Of a DNA stretch of 33,400 bases, positions 32,702 through 33,400 are shown one piece after another. How positions within the stretch are numbered: the stretch's first letter is position 1; each line of letters opens with the position of its first letter. The position numbers and the translations under genes are program-made. The notes beneath the pieces were generated by a model. That model was not told the DNA's origin. It was given only the letters and a program-made list of their open reading frames with translations, and searched no databases. This DNA comes from an uncultured Ruminococcus sp. (lineage in GTDB: Bacteria > Bacillota > Clostridia > Oscillospirales > Ruminococcaceae): positions 1 through 33,400 of the forward strand of contig CAMWGS010000001.1 in NCBI GenBank assembly GCA_947173865.1, written 5' to 3'.

Positions 32702-33328
32702 TCATATAACTGAATTTTTAAAATCAGTCTGAAGCAATTTTTTTCCGTTCGGCAATGAATACTCTTTTATTGATACAAGTTTATATCTGATATCATGCAT
32801 AGACTTTATTAATTCTTCCCTTTCTATTTGATGATGAATGCTGTTTAACCCGTCAAAAGAGTGAAGATAGGGAGAATCCGAAACAAATTCGTCACTCGTA
32901 TTAACCTGTATACCGCATGATACATATTTAGGTTTTACCTGTTTTATAACTTTCTGAAAACAGTTATATCCGATATACTCTATAAGCAGATTGGCAATAA
33001 TAAAATCACAGGACGGCAACTTTTCTGTTTCAGAAATAAGGTCAATACAAATACACTTTATTATGCCCTCAAGGTTTCTGTACCTGTTTTCAAGTTCCTG
33101 CAAATATTCAGAATTTACATCAACCCCGTAAACAGTATTATATTTTTCCGTTTCAATATGTTCCAGTCCGTTTCCACCTGCAACACCTAAAATCATAACA
33201 TTATCAACGGAATATGATTTTAACTGTTTATGCATCATGCTGTTAAGCACCTGCAACTGCATTATATTATCAAGCTGCATATGATTTTCATAATCAGAAA
33301 GTTTGATTGATTTCCATGGATTATTCAT
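32702..33328 (-). CDS. Class I SAM-dependent methyltransferase
   Basis: 208 residues. The SAM-binding motif I is MILGVAGGNGL (45-55) with the acidic residue of motif II at Asp70 (YGVDVN). Asp/Ile/Asn-rich segments CICIDL and SCDFIIANLLIEYIG fit motifs III-IV. The methyl acceptor is unknown. AGAGGAG lies before the ATG. It is the most upstream gene of the small minus-strand cluster with the VOC protein (45 bases on), the 171-aa unknown and the GNAT protein. No certain promoter is visible in the 72 bases before the window end. Confidence 0.88.
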   Translation of the reverse strand: MNNPWKSIKLSDYENHMQLDNIMQLQVLNSMMHKQLKSYSVDNVMILGVAGGNGLEHIETEKYNTVYGVDVNSEYLQELENRYRNLEGIIKCICIDLISETEKLPSCDFIIANLLIEYIGYNCFQKVIKQVKPKYVSCGIQVNTSDEFVSDSPYLHSFDGLNSIHHQIEREELIKSMHDIRYKLVSIKEYSLPNGKKLLQTDFKNSVI

Positions 33329-33400
33329 TTTTAACTCCTCTATAAATTTGATTGGTATTTAGAATAAGTAAAATTTCACATAATAATTTCAGACTGATAA

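Overview
The window looks like a low-GC Gram-positive chromosome of the class Clostridia, most like Ruminococcus or its relatives in Oscillospiraceae. This is inferred from the AT-rich sequence, AGGAGG-type ribosome binding sites, TATAAT-type promoters, the Firmicute order rimP-nusA-ylxR-L7Ae-infB-rbfA-nrnA-truB-ribF, and a GH94 disaccharide phosphorylase. I see no rRNA, tRNA, CRISPR array, insertion sequence or phage gene.

Layout. Positions 1-954 hold the 3' part of a membrane-anchored SH3b surface protein. It is followed by a GH94 phosphorylase (998-3379) that ends at a two-way terminator. From about 17430 down to 3425 everything is on the minus strand. A strong promoter at 17430-17458 opens the translation/ribosome-maturation operon rimP, nusA, ylxR, L7Ae-like, infB, an unknown 142-aa gene, rbfA, nrnA, truB and ribF. 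After a 103-base gap comes an ABC system related to gliding-type GldA/GldF/GldG, with a DUF4340 protein and a 94-aa unknown. A plus-strand block (17619-22764) then encodes an orphan solute-binding lipoprotein, a large polytopic membrane protein, and, behind its own promoter and a structured leader, a membrane-anchored Ig-like (BIG2) surface protein.

From 31146 down to 22770 the minus strand carries a metabolic run: leuC, leuD, an unknown gene, leuB, a DUF815 AAA+ ATPase, ilvA, ridA, nadA and hydE. It ends at another two-way terminator. LeuCD and LeuB perform the isomerisation and oxidation steps of leucine synthesis. IlvA makes 2-oxobutyrate for isoleucine, and RidA clears the reactive enamine/imine that IlvA releases. 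NadA (NAD synthesis) and HydE ([FeFe]-hydrogenase maturation) are both oxygen-sensitive Fe-S enzymes, consistent with an anaerobe. The leuC leader contains a likely 27-codon ORF and two mutually exclusive hairpins. The right end (33328-31202, minus) holds a small accessory cluster: a methyltransferase, a VOC protein, an unknown and a GNAT acetyltransferase.

Most of the window is ordinary core metabolism. The parts most worth a second look are the leuC leader, the structured leader at 21778-21949, the Gld-like ABC/DUF4340 cluster, the unknown genes embedded in the infB and leu operons, and the strong hairpins that are not terminators for the genes around them. Several starts were moved from the longest open frame to an internal ATG with a good ribosome binding site (rimP, the 142-aa gene, the DUF4340 gene, nadA, ridA, leuD and the gene at 31739).
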